Below are positions 6,112 through 12,696 of a stretch of DNA of 22,306 bases, one piece after another. Positions within the stretch are counted from its first letter, which is position 1. The number at the start of each line of letters is the position of its first letter. Origin of the DNA: GWB1-37-8 sp964646925 (GTDB lineage Bacteria > Patescibacteriota > Microgenomatia > Levybacterales > UBA12049); NCBI GenBank assembly GCA_964646925.1, contig CAZYIC010000015.1:1-22306 (forward strand), written 5' to 3'. The notes under the pieces were generated by a model, which was not told the origin of the DNA, did no database searches, and saw nothing but the letters and a program-made list of their open reading frames with translations. A program made the position numbers and the translations under genes.

Positions 6112-6134
6112 AAAAACAAAACTCCTAATTACAA
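6112..6134. repeat. Direct repeat copy 2 flanking the Fic gene
   Basis: This is the second copy of the 23-24 bp repeat described at 4948-4971. Its right end (TTACAA, 6129-6134) could serve as the -35 box of the penicillin-binding protein gene that follows, 18 bp from TATCAT. Confidence 0.65.
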
Positions 6135-6158
6135 CAATTGATGATAATTTGTTATCAT
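6129..6158 (+). promoter_or_regulatory. Promoter of the first penicillin-binding protein gene, with inverted repeat
   Basis: TTACAA (6129-6134), 18 bp, then TATCAT (6153-6158), followed by six bases and the ATG at 6165. A perfect inverted repeat ATGATAA-TTTG-TTATCAT (6141-6158) overlaps the -10 box and could be an operator. Confidence 0.5.
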
Positions 6159-6164
6159 ACAGGG

Positions 6165-8327
6165 ATGAAAGTTTTAAGTTTTATAAAACGCCGTCTTAAA
6201 AAAAAATATTTAAAAATCCTAATACCTCTTGCAATTGCTGTTTTCGGAGTTATTTTGGCAATATATTTTTTTATCCTCAAAGACCTTCCTCTGCCGACCA
6301 AATTAAGTAGCGTTAATGCTCCGCAGTCAACCCAGATTTTCGACCGAAATCAAAAACTGCTCTATTCTATTTATTCAGGAAAGAATCAAACATTCATTCC
6401 CCTTTCCTCTATCCCAAAATATATGCAACAGGCAACAATTGCAGTTGAAGACAAAGATTTTTACAAACACGGAGCATTGGATTTTAGAGCTATTTTCAGA
6501 TCTTTATTCTCTATAATAGTGCGCAAAGAGCTCCAGGGAGGATCAACTCTTACCCAACAGCTTGTTAAAAACAGTCTTTTGACCCCGGAAAGAACAATTC
6601 TAAGAAAAATAAAAGAAGTAATTCTTGCTTTTGCAACAGAAGCTCTTTATTCTAAGGATAAAATTTTGGAAATGTATCTTAATCAAATTCCGTACGGAGG
6701 AACCGCTTATGGAGTTGAAGCTGCTTCTCAAATATACTTTGGCAAGAAAGCTAAAAATTTAACTCTTGCTCAGAGCGCTCTTTTGGCAGGACTTCCTGAA
6801 GCCCCAACTACCAACTCGCCTTGCGGATCTCATCCGGAATTTGCAAAAGAAAGACAAGTCATGATACTTAATAAAATGTTTGAACAAAAATACATTACCA
6901 AAGAGCAGAAAGATAATGGGATAAAAGAGGCTCTAAAATTTCAGCAATGCTCCGACAATAATATTTCCGCTCCCCATTTCGTGTTATATGTAAAAGATCT
7001 TCTAATCAAAAAGTATGGAGAAAAAATGGTAGAAGAAGGAGGATTACGCGTAATTACAAGTCTTGATTCTGCGATTCAGAATTTTTCGGAAAAAGTTGTT
7101 TCGGATCAGATTGATAAACTTGAAGGATACCATGTTACAAATGGAGCGAGTCTGGTAACTAATCCCGCAACCGGAGAAATTTTAGCAATGGTTGGTTCTA
7201 AAGATTATTTTGACAGCGACATTGACGGGAATGTCAATATAGCGCTTGCCTTAAGACAGCCCGGTTCTTCTATAAAACCTATTAATTATGCTGTAGGATT
7301 AATGAAAGGTTATGTAGCTTCAACAGCTTTTATAGACGAACCGATTTGCTTCCCCACAAATCAGAAAAAAGAATACTGTCCTGTTAATTACGATGGGAAA
7401 TGGCACGGCGTAATGCAAATGCGTTATGCCTTGGGAAATTCTATAAATATCCCTGCTATTAAGATGCTGAAGGTCAATGGAATAGCCAACATGATTGCTA
7501 CAGCCAGTGCCATGGGAATAACAACTTTTAATGATCCTCCCGATAGATATGGTTTATCATTAACTTTGGGCGGAGGCGAGGTTACCATGCTGGAAATGGC
7601 TGAGGCTTATGGAGTTTTTGCCAACGGAGGATACAGAATTAATATTCATCCAATTCTAAAAGTTGCAGACAAGACTAATAAAGTTTTGGAGGAATATAAT
7701 CCTCCCAAAAGCCCTATTTTTGGCAAAAAGGTTCTGCCCGAGGGTGTTGCTTTTATTATCTCTGATATTTTAGCTGATAACAATGCCCGTCTTACCGAAT
7801 TCGGACCAAATTCTTCCCTGAAGATAACCGGTCAAACCGTTTCGGCAAAAACCGGAACAACAAATGACTTCAGAGATAATTGGACATTCGGATATACTCA
7901 AGATTATGTAGTTGCAGCATGGGTTGGAAATAATGACAATACGCCAATGAATAATTTGGCTTCGGGAATCACAGGAGCAGCGCCAATTTGGCATGATATT
8001 ATGTCTTATCTTCTAAAAGACAAAGTCTTAAGTCCGCTCTCGCGGCCAACAAGTGTGATTCAAAAAAAAGTCTGCTCTTTATCCGGCCTTATTCCTTCAT
8101 CCAGCGGATGCGAAACCAGATTTGAGTACTTTATAAAAGGAACCGAACCGACTAGACTTGATCCGGGAATTCAAAAAATTAAAGTGGATAAGTCAACTCA
8201 GGATCTGCCAACCCCCAATCAAACAGATAATGTTGAAGAAAAAGACCACATTGTTATAACTGATGTTATGGATCAGGTTTACTGCGCGACATGTCCGCAT
8301 CCCTCCCCTACCCCCACCACGCCATAA
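6165..8327 (+). CDS. Class A penicillin-binding protein (first of two)
   Basis: This bifunctional enzyme polymerises lipid II glycan strands and crosslinks their peptides outside the cell membrane. The 720-residue protein has one N-terminal membrane anchor (about 18-38) after a basic cytoplasmic tail. The transglycosylase domain (GT51) shows Glu95 in AVEDKDFYKHGALD, LQGGSTLTQQLVKN (123-136) and NQIPYGGTAYGVEAA. The transpeptidase shows Ser368 in GSSIK, SIN at 425-427 and KTGT at 561-564. After the enzyme core there is a Cys-containing tail ending in a Pro/Thr-rich stretch. I chose the ATG at 6165, six bases after the -10 box, rather than the ATG or TTG start codons within the promoter palindrome. 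A paralogue of similar length lies 1 kb downstream on the same strand. Confidence 0.95.
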   Translation: MKVLSFIKRRLKKKYLKILIPLAIAVFGVILAIYFFILKDLPLPTKLSSVNAPQSTQIFDRNQKLLYSIYSGKNQTFIPLSSIPKYMQQATIAVEDKDFYKHGALDFRAIFRSLFSIIVRKELQGGSTLTQQLVKNSLLTPERTILRKIKEVILAFATEALYSKDKILEMYLNQIPYGGTAYGVEAASQIYFGKKAKNLTLAQSALLAGLPEAPTTNSPCGSHPEFAKERQVMILNKMFEQKYITKEQKDNGIKEALKFQQCSDNNISAPHFVLYVKDLLIKKYGEKMVEEGGLRVITSLDSAIQNFSEKVVSDQIDKLEGYHVTNGASLVTNPATGEILAMVGSKDYFDSDIDGNVNIALALRQPGSSIKPINYAVGLMKGYVASTAFIDEPICFPTNQKKEYCPVNYDGKWHGVMQMRYALGNSINIPAIKMLKVNGIANMIATASAMGITTFNDPPDRYGLSLTLGGGEVTMLEMAEAYGVFANGGYRINIHPILKVADKTNKVLEEYNPPKSPIFGKKVLPEGVAFIISDILADNNARLTEFGPNSSLKITGQTVSAKTGTTNDFRDNWTFGYTQDYVVAAWVGNNDNTPMNNLASGITGAAPIWHDIMSYLLKDKVLSPLSRPTSVIQKKVCSLSGLIPSSSGCETRFEYFIKGTEPTRLDPGIQKIKVDKSTQDLPTPNQTDNVEEKDHIVITDVMDQVYCATCPHPSPTPTTP

Positions 8328-8395
8328 AATTTTCTCCTGCTTTTATCTCTCTCTTAATAGCAAATGGGGAAGGACATTCCTCAAAACGCCTTTTT

Positions 8396-8701
8396 TTAAC
8401 CATACCTCCTTAAGTATCTTATCTCTCCATCATCGTTTCCTGAATAATGTATAAGTACCACTTTTTGGTTATTTTTTAGTTCGATAATGTCGAATAATAC
8501 TCTATCTCCGCCAGACATTGGATAACAATATAATTGTCCTTTTTTCTCTACTTTATTTAGATTAGTCCCATGCGTGGGGTTTGGATAAGGATTTCTCTCT
8601 AGGGTATCTTTTAATCTCTTTTTTACATCTTTTGAAAACCTTTTTAGGAGTTGCCTGAAGTCTTTTTTTGCTTTAGCGCCTTTAAATCGTATCTCATACA
8701 T
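8396..8701 (-). CDS. RelE/ParE-superfamily toxin-like protein
   Basis: The 101-residue protein fits small RelE-like toxins: a basic helical N-terminal half (KAKKDFRQLLKRFSKDVKKRLKDTLE), then GQLYCYPMSGGDRVLFDI and a C-terminal VVLIHYSGNDDGEIRYLRR strand and tail. RelE-type toxins cleave mRNA on the ribosome. It is the third gene of a minus-strand cassette; the gene immediately upstream (12 bases away) is unrelated to any antitoxin I know. Because the cassette is inserted, in opposite orientation, between two tandem penicillin-binding protein genes, it may have arrived after the duplication. Confidence 0.75.
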   Translation of the reverse strand: MYEIRFKGAKAKKDFRQLLKRFSKDVKKRLKDTLERNPYPNPTHGTNLNKVEKKGQLYCYPMSGGDRVLFDIIELKNNQKVVLIHYSGNDDGEIRYLRRYG

Positions 8702-8713
8702 GGTTTATATGAA

Positions 8714-8989
8714 TTATTTCCAATCTCCCTCATTCATTTTGGGAAATCTTCTTAAGTTGGCACAATTTGATCTAAAATCCTCTCTAGTTTCCTGAACAAA
8801 AACATTAAACTTAGAGCTATTTACAAGAGAAGCTCTTATAAGTGTCTTATCGTCCGCACCAAGTATATTTGTCCATTTAGTTTGCACTATCCTTATCCCA
8901 ATGTTAGGAAAGATATTGGGAAACCTAAGATATCTATCAACTCCTACATTAGTACGGGCTGGAAAAAAACCTTGCACATTATTAATCAT
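8714..8989 (-). CDS. Hypothetical protein of a RelE-linked cassette
   Basis: The 91-residue product is not recognised. It has no hydrophobic segment. The middle reads as alternating beta-type sequence (IGIRIVQTKWTNIL, TLIRASLVNSSKFNVFVQ), and the C-terminus is basic and polar. It overlaps the preceding gene by eight bases (ATGATTAA) and is followed 12 bases later by the RelE-like gene, so the three are co-transcribed. It could be the antitoxin of the RelE-like protein, but nothing in the sequence beyond position shows this. Confidence 0.55.
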   Translation of the reverse strand: MINNVQGFFPARTNVGVDRYLRFPNIFPNIGIRIVQTKWTNILGADDKTLIRASLVNSSKFNVFVQETREDFRSNCANLRRFPKMNEGDWK

Positions 8990-9248
8990 TTTTTTTACCT
9001 TCCTTTCTTTTCTCGTAAAATTTTTCTACTGAAAATATAGTTTCCGCCAAATCATGCGCTGACTTAATCGGCATCGTTATTCTCGCTACCGATTGACCCT
9101 TTGTGATGTCTGACGGATGTACATAGGCAAATTCAATAGTTACCTCTGTATTACTTACAGTAACCCGCGCTATTTGGGCATAAGTACTGCCTATAACTGT
9201 TCCCGTATTTACTATCAATTCTCTTAAAACCTGTTTTTCCTCACTCAT
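8982..9248 (-). CDS. DUF3467-like small protein
   Basis: This 88-residue protein has the layout ARVTVSNTEVTIEFAYVHP followed by SVARITMPIKSAHDLAETI, which resembles the DUF3467 family of small beta-rich proteins of unknown function. The C-terminal tail is Lys-rich. I chose the ATG at 9248 over one 36 bases upstream because an extended -10 box (TGATACAAT) ends seven bases before 9248. It leads the cassette with the unknown 91-residue protein and the RelE-like protein. In other bacteria proteins of this sort are not established antitoxins, so the role here is open. Confidence 0.6.
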   Translation of the reverse strand: MSEEKQVLRELIVNTGTVIGSTYAQIARVTVSNTEVTIEFAYVHPSDITKGQSVARITMPIKSAHDLAETIFSVEKFYEKRKEGKKND

Positions 9249-9255
9249 TATTCGT

Positions 9256-9281
9256 ATTGTATCACAAAACTGCATTGTCAA
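9256..9281 (-). promoter_or_regulatory. Promoter of the DUF3467-like/unknown/RelE cassette
   Basis: On the minus strand TGATACAAT (9256-9264) is an extended -10 element seven bases before the ATG. A perfect TTGACA (9276-9281) lies upstream but only 14 bp from the -10 hexamer, shorter than ideal. Confidence 0.45.
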
Positions 9282-9308
9282 CATAGATTTCGCATCTATT
9301 TTTCCCTC

Positions 9309-9337
9309 TTTTCAACCCAAACTGCCTATAGTATAAT
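9309..9337 (+). promoter_or_regulatory. Promoter of the second penicillin-binding protein gene
   Basis: TTTTCA (9309-9314), 17 bp, and a perfect TATAAT (9332-9337) precede the ATG at 9359. The leader would be about 15 bases, longer than for most genes here, and contains no Shine-Dalgarno sequence. Confidence 0.5.
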
Positions 9338-9358
9338 CACTTTCCGTATTAATTTCAT

Positions 9359-11548
9359 ATGAGGCTGGTCATACAGATACTGTTTTTTATACTAATATTT
9401 CTAGCGTATATAGGTGAAATTGCTATATTTATCCTCAAAATATTCCTGATAATTCTAAAATATTTAATAGCAGTCATTTATAGTTTTTGGAAAAGGATAA
9501 GACATGGCAGCCGAAAAACGAGGACGAAAAGGAAAATTAGCATCAAGAGGAGCCGAAACATTCAAATTTTTCCCCTTCCGATAGGAGTAAAAATGAAATA
9601 TTTTTTTATAGGCAGTTTTTTTTCTCTTGTTTTTGTTTTTATTCCTCTGACTGTTATTATTTTTTTGCAAGAACTGCCTAGCCCAAAGCAGTTAAGTTTT
9701 CAGCAAGTTCCCCTGACAACAAAAATTTTCGATAGAAATAATGTTCTTTTGTATCAGATTTATGCAAATCAGAACAGAACATTAATCCCTCTTTCTTCTA
9801 TTCCCAAGCATCTTAAAAATGCGACAATTGCAATTGAAGATAAAAATTTTTATAAAAATTCAGGGATAGATATTTCAGCAATTATCCGGGCTTTAATTGC
9901 TGATATATCGGGTAAATCCCTGCAGGGAGGATCAACTATTACCCAACAGCTGATTAAGTCTACGCTTTTAACCCCGGAGATCAGTATAAAAAGAAAGATC
10001 AAGGAGATAATTCTGGCATTTTGGGCAGATAGAATCTATACCAAGGACCAAATTTTAGAAATGTATTTCAACCAGGTGCCATACGGCGGAACTGCCTGGG
10101 GAATTGAAGCTGCAACAGAAAGATATTTCAACAAACAGGTAAAAGATCTTACGCTTTCCGAAAGTGCATTTTTGGCAGGATTAACAAAAGCGCCAACTAT
10201 TTATTCTCCATATAATCCGTCTTCTTCCTTATGGAAAAAGAGGCAAACCGATGTTCTTAACAGAATGGAAGATCTAAAATATATCACTTCGAAAGAGAAA
10301 CAGGAGGCATTGAAAGAAGAGCTTATTTTTTCAGATCCCGAAAGTCCTATTTATGCGCCTCATTTTGTCATGTATATAAAAGATTTACTTATAAAAAAGT
10401 ATGGGTTAGGGATGGTTGAAAAGGGCGGATTATATGTAACAACCAGTCTTGATCTTAAAACTCAAGAAATGGCACAAAAAATTGTATCGGAAGAGGTAGA
10501 AAAAAATGCATACCTTAATTTAACTAATGGCGCAAGTATCGTAACTAATCCTAAAAATGGTGATATATTAGCTATGGTTGGAAGCCGTGATTATTCCGAC
10601 ATAAACTCGGGTAATTTTAATGTGGTGATAGCGCAAAGACAACCGGGATCAAGCATAAAAGCAGTGACTTACCTAGCCGCATTATCAAATGGTTTTACCG
10701 CTGCGACGATTCTTGACGACAGTCCTATTACATTCAAATTTTTTAATTCGCCTTCATACTCTCCTGTGAATTATGACGGAAGGTTCCATGGAAAAATGAG
10801 CTTAAGAATTGCACTGTCTAATTCCATAAATATTCCCGCTGTAAAGGTTCTTTCAAAAATCGGCATCTCCAATATGGTTAATCTCGCTAAGAAAATGGGC
10901 ATTACAACTTGGAGTGACCCTGAGAACTACGGATTAGCAATTACTCTTGGAGCAGCAGATGTAAAAATGACAGACATGGCAACCGTATATGGAGTATTGG
11001 CAAATGAAGGTAATAGGGTTAATTTAAATCCCATTCTTAAAATTACCGATTCTTCGGGAAATATTCTGGAGGAAAAAAAAGATCCGCCGGCTGGCGGAGA
11101 AAAGACAAAAGTAATTGATCCGGGAATTGCATTTATTATATCCGATATTTTGGCTGATAATAGGGCACGCGCAATGGAGTTTGGCGTTAATTCTCCTTTA
11201 AATATTCCGAATCATTATGTATCTGTAAAAACAGGAACTTCTGACAACAAAAGGGATAATTGGACTATTGGATATACCCCTAAATATGTCGTGGCCGTAT
11301 GGGTTGGAAATAATGACAACAGCCCTATGAGTCAAAGTCTTGCCTCAGGAATTACAGGAGCAGCTCCTATTTGGCATAATATTATGGTTAATCTTCTCCA
11401 AAAAACAGCAAGCGCCAGTGCCGGTAGAATCATCGCTCCTTCCAATGTGATTCAAAAAAACTGTATTGGAAGAAAAGAATATTTTATAAAAGGCACGGAA
11501 AATTCGGTCAACTGCACTTTTATCCCCACTCCTACACCCAAATTCTAA
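9359..11548 (+). CDS. Class A penicillin-binding protein (second of two), with extended N-terminal membrane region
   Basis: This 729-residue paralogue of the gene at 6165 has the same enzyme layout: GT51 with Glu160 in IAIEDKNFYKNSGID and LQGGSTITQQLIK (188-200), then the transpeptidase with Ser431 in GSSIK, SIN at 489-491 and KTGT at 624-627. It differs at the N-terminus: a very hydrophobic segment of about 40 residues (1-43) comes first, then a strongly basic linker (44-68), then the usual anchor at about 81-103. The first segment could form a hairpin in the membrane. A short GC-rich palindrome is translated as PPAGG at 576-580, between strands near the KTGT motif. The gene ends four bases before the convergent antitoxin gene's stop codon, so there is no space for a terminator. 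Confidence 0.95.
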   Translation: MRLVIQILFFILIFLAYIGEIAIFILKIFLIILKYLIAVIYSFWKRIRHGSRKTRTKRKISIKRSRNIQIFPLPIGVKMKYFFIGSFFSLVFVFIPLTVIIFLQELPSPKQLSFQQVPLTTKIFDRNNVLLYQIYANQNRTLIPLSSIPKHLKNATIAIEDKNFYKNSGIDISAIIRALIADISGKSLQGGSTITQQLIKSTLLTPEISIKRKIKEIILAFWADRIYTKDQILEMYFNQVPYGGTAWGIEAATERYFNKQVKDLTLSESAFLAGLTKAPTIYSPYNPSSSLWKKRQTDVLNRMEDLKYITSKEKQEALKEELIFSDPESPIYAPHFVMYIKDLLIKKYGLGMVEKGGLYVTTSLDLKTQEMAQKIVSEEVEKNAYLNLTNGASIVTNPKNGDILAMVGSRDYSDINSGNFNVVIAQRQPGSSIKAVTYLAALSNGFTAATILDDSPITFKFFNSPSYSPVNYDGRFHGKMSLRIALSNSINIPAVKVLSKIGISNMVNLAKKMGITTWSDPENYGLAITLGAADVKMTDMATVYGVLANEGNRVNLNPILKITDSSGNILEEKKDPPAGGEKTKVIDPGIAFIISDILADNRARAMEFGVNSPLNIPNHYVSVKTGTSDNKRDNWTIGYTPKYVVAVWVGNNDNSPMSQSLASGITGAAPIWHNIMVNLLQKTASASAGRIIAPSNVIQKNCIGRKEYFIKGTENSVNCTFIPTPTPKF
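11083..11098. repeat. Mini-palindrome in the second penicillin-binding protein gene
   Basis: TCCGCC-GGCT-GGCGGA is a perfect six-base-pair inverted repeat, translated as part of DPPAGGE. The same sequence, with one end mismatch, occurs at 20019-20034 in another gene and another reading frame, and a related CCGCC-TGAT-GGCGG lies at 14786-14799. Confidence 0.6.
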
Positions 11549-11552
11549 CTAA

Positions 11553-11834
11553 TTATAAAACTACCTCTGTTTCTTCTCTTACATACTGACGAATTAACAA
11601 ATTGACTAAAGTTTGATAATGAAGACCATTCCTTCTAGCTTTGACTTTAACTTTAATAAGATCTTCTTTATTAACCCGTAAGGTAATACTTTTTGTTTCC
11701 CGTAACTCCCGGTAATTTTTAGCTGCCTCCTGAAATAGCTCTTTTGTATCTTCTAAATCAGAAGTGCTAGTATATTCGCCTTTAGACAAAGCGTCTTCAA
11801 TTCTCTGTTCATATTTATTCAGCATAGCTTTCAT
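11553..11834 (-). CDS. Antitoxin-like protein paired with the BrnT-like toxin
   Basis: The 93-residue protein has a charged helical N-terminal half and a C-terminal segment ITLRVNKEDLIKVKVKARRNGLHYQTLVNLLIRQYV that fits a ribbon-helix-helix/CopG-type DNA-binding domain. Its ATG overlaps the stop of the upstream toxin gene by four bases (ATGA). Toxin-first order followed by an RHH antitoxin is the arrangement of BrnTA-like systems. It would bind both toxin and promoter DNA. Confidence 0.75.
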   Translation of the reverse strand: MKAMLNKYEQRIEDALSKGEYTSTSDLEDTKELFQEAAKNYRELRETKSITLRVNKEDLIKVKVKARRNGLHYQTLVNLLIRQYVREETEVVL

Positions 11835-12130
11835 TTTTTCATTCCTCCTTTCACATATCTACTTGTCAAAACTCTGCTGGGATAGGCAGTTTTCAAAAAA
11901 ATTACTTTCCTTTTCCAATCCATTACATAAGGCACAGCGTAAACATATTCATCCCTTTTTATTACCAATATTCTCTGGTGAATATATTTTTTATTTTTAT
12001 GCTTAAGATCGCCTAATATTCTTTTCCCTTCAATAGCGGCAATTACATCATCAAATCCCATTCCTCTGGTTTCCTTTAATAGTAAATTTTTCGCTTCAGA
12101 GAATTCAATTCTATAACCCTTATACCTCAT
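11831..12130 (-). CDS. BrnT-like/DUF4258-like toxin
   Basis: This 99-residue protein begins IEFSEAKNLLLKETRGMGFDDVIAAI and continues with HKNKKYIHQRILVIKR and a C-terminal VIFLKTAYPSR. This pattern belongs to small toxins with the BrnT/RelE-like fold, which are presumed ribonucleases. It overlaps the following RHH-type antitoxin gene by four bases. A TATAAT box six bases before the ATG makes the start secure and the transcript probably leaderless. A palindromic repeat occupies the place where the -35 box would be. Confidence 0.75.
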   Translation of the reverse strand: MRYKGYRIEFSEAKNLLLKETRGMGFDDVIAAIEGKRILGDLKHKNKKYIHQRILVIKRDEYVYAVPYVMDWKRKVIFLKTAYPSRVLTSRYVKGGMKK

Positions 12131-12136
12131 GTTTCG

Positions 12137-12142
12137 ATTATA
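12137..12142 (-). promoter_or_regulatory. -10 box of the BrnT-like pair
   Basis: TATAAT, six bases (CGAAAC), then ATG on the minus strand. No -35 hexamer is visible at the right distance; instead the palindromic element at 12151-12175 is there. Confidence 0.5.
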
Positions 12143-12150
12143 CTCAACAT

Positions 12151-12175
12151 GACCCTGAGCGATGTCGAACGGGTC
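12151..12175. repeat. Palindromic repeat upstream of the BrnT-like gene
   Basis: The 25 bp element starts GACCCTGAGC and ends TGTCGAACGGGTC. Its outer arms GACCC/GGGTC are inverted. It has the same ends and nearly the same core as the element at 15595-15617 inside rpe, so both are copies of one repeat family. Confidence 0.6.
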
Positions 12176-12319
12176 ACAAATATATTATACTTCCTGTACA
12201 TACTTTGTCAATACGCAAAATATTAAGCATTAGAGCGTACGCAGACGAAATTATCCTCGCCTTAATTTTTGAGGTTTTAAACTATTTCTTTTGGCTCCAT
12301 AAATTAACCATGTAAGCAG

Positions 12320-12586
12320 TTAGTTCGAGGAAAAAACACCCTTTTTAATATACTGCTTTATCAAAGATTGGTAGGGAATATTGATTTCGTTTGCTTTTTC
12401 CTTAACCCTATTGATAAGATATTCCGGAATTCGAATTGAAATAGAGCGGGAAGTGGGTTTTAAGTTAGGAAAACTAACCCTTTCAAAATCCGATGGCTCC
12501 AAATATTCCGAAAGGTCTAAATTTGCCCAAAATTCTGCCTCCTGATCTTCATTTTTGAATTTTGGAATCCTAAGCTGCTTTTTCAT
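12320..12586 (-). CDS. CopG/BrnA-like antitoxin without visible toxin
   Basis: The 88-residue protein reads IPKFKNEDQEAEFWANLDLSEY, then VSFPNLKPTSRSISIRIPEYLINRVKEKANEINIPYQSLIKQYI. This is the standard form of BrnA/CopG-type antitoxins with a C-terminal ribbon-helix-helix. In such systems a BrnT toxin gene lies just upstream, but the 110 bases upstream contain only a GC-rich repeat-like segment. It has a GAGGTG ribosome binding site seven bases before the ATG, unlike most genes here. It is therefore a solitary antitoxin, perhaps after loss of its toxin. Confidence 0.75.
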   Translation of the reverse strand: MKKQLRIPKFKNEDQEAEFWANLDLSEYLEPSDFERVSFPNLKPTSRSISIRIPEYLINRVKEKANEINIPYQSLIKQYIKKGVFSSN

Positions 12587-12603
12587 ACAAGTACACCTCT
12601 TTA

Positions 12604-12673
12604 CCCGCCGCTAAAGCGCACCGTGAGCCGTGAACGAATAGTTCTGAAAAGGTGAACGGCAAGCTTAGGCGGG
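12604..12673. repeat. GC-rich repeat-like intergenic segment
   Basis: This segment is bounded by inverted CCCGCC (12604-12609) and GGCGGG (12668-12673), contains the small palindrome CGCT-AA-AGCG, and has a higher GC content than the neighbourhood. It lies between the lone antitoxin gene and the end of the acyl ligase gene, where no reading frame is convincing. It may be another mobile palindromic element. Confidence 0.4.
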
Positions 12674-12696
12674 CTCATCTCTAGTCTTGCACTTTT

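Noticed and set aside
4948..6134. Insertion sequence carrying the Fic gene
   Set aside because: Direct repeats are present but there are no terminal inverted repeats and no transposase; only a repeat-flanked cassette can be claimed.
8328..8395. Possible terminator after the first penicillin-binding protein gene (CCTTTTTTT near 8390)
   Set aside because: There is a T-run, but the stem before it is only about four base pairs, too weak to call.
12587..12696. Missing toxin partner upstream of the lone antitoxin
   Set aside because: No reading frame of sufficient length or toxin motif occurs on either strand; only a GC-rich repeat-like segment is seen.
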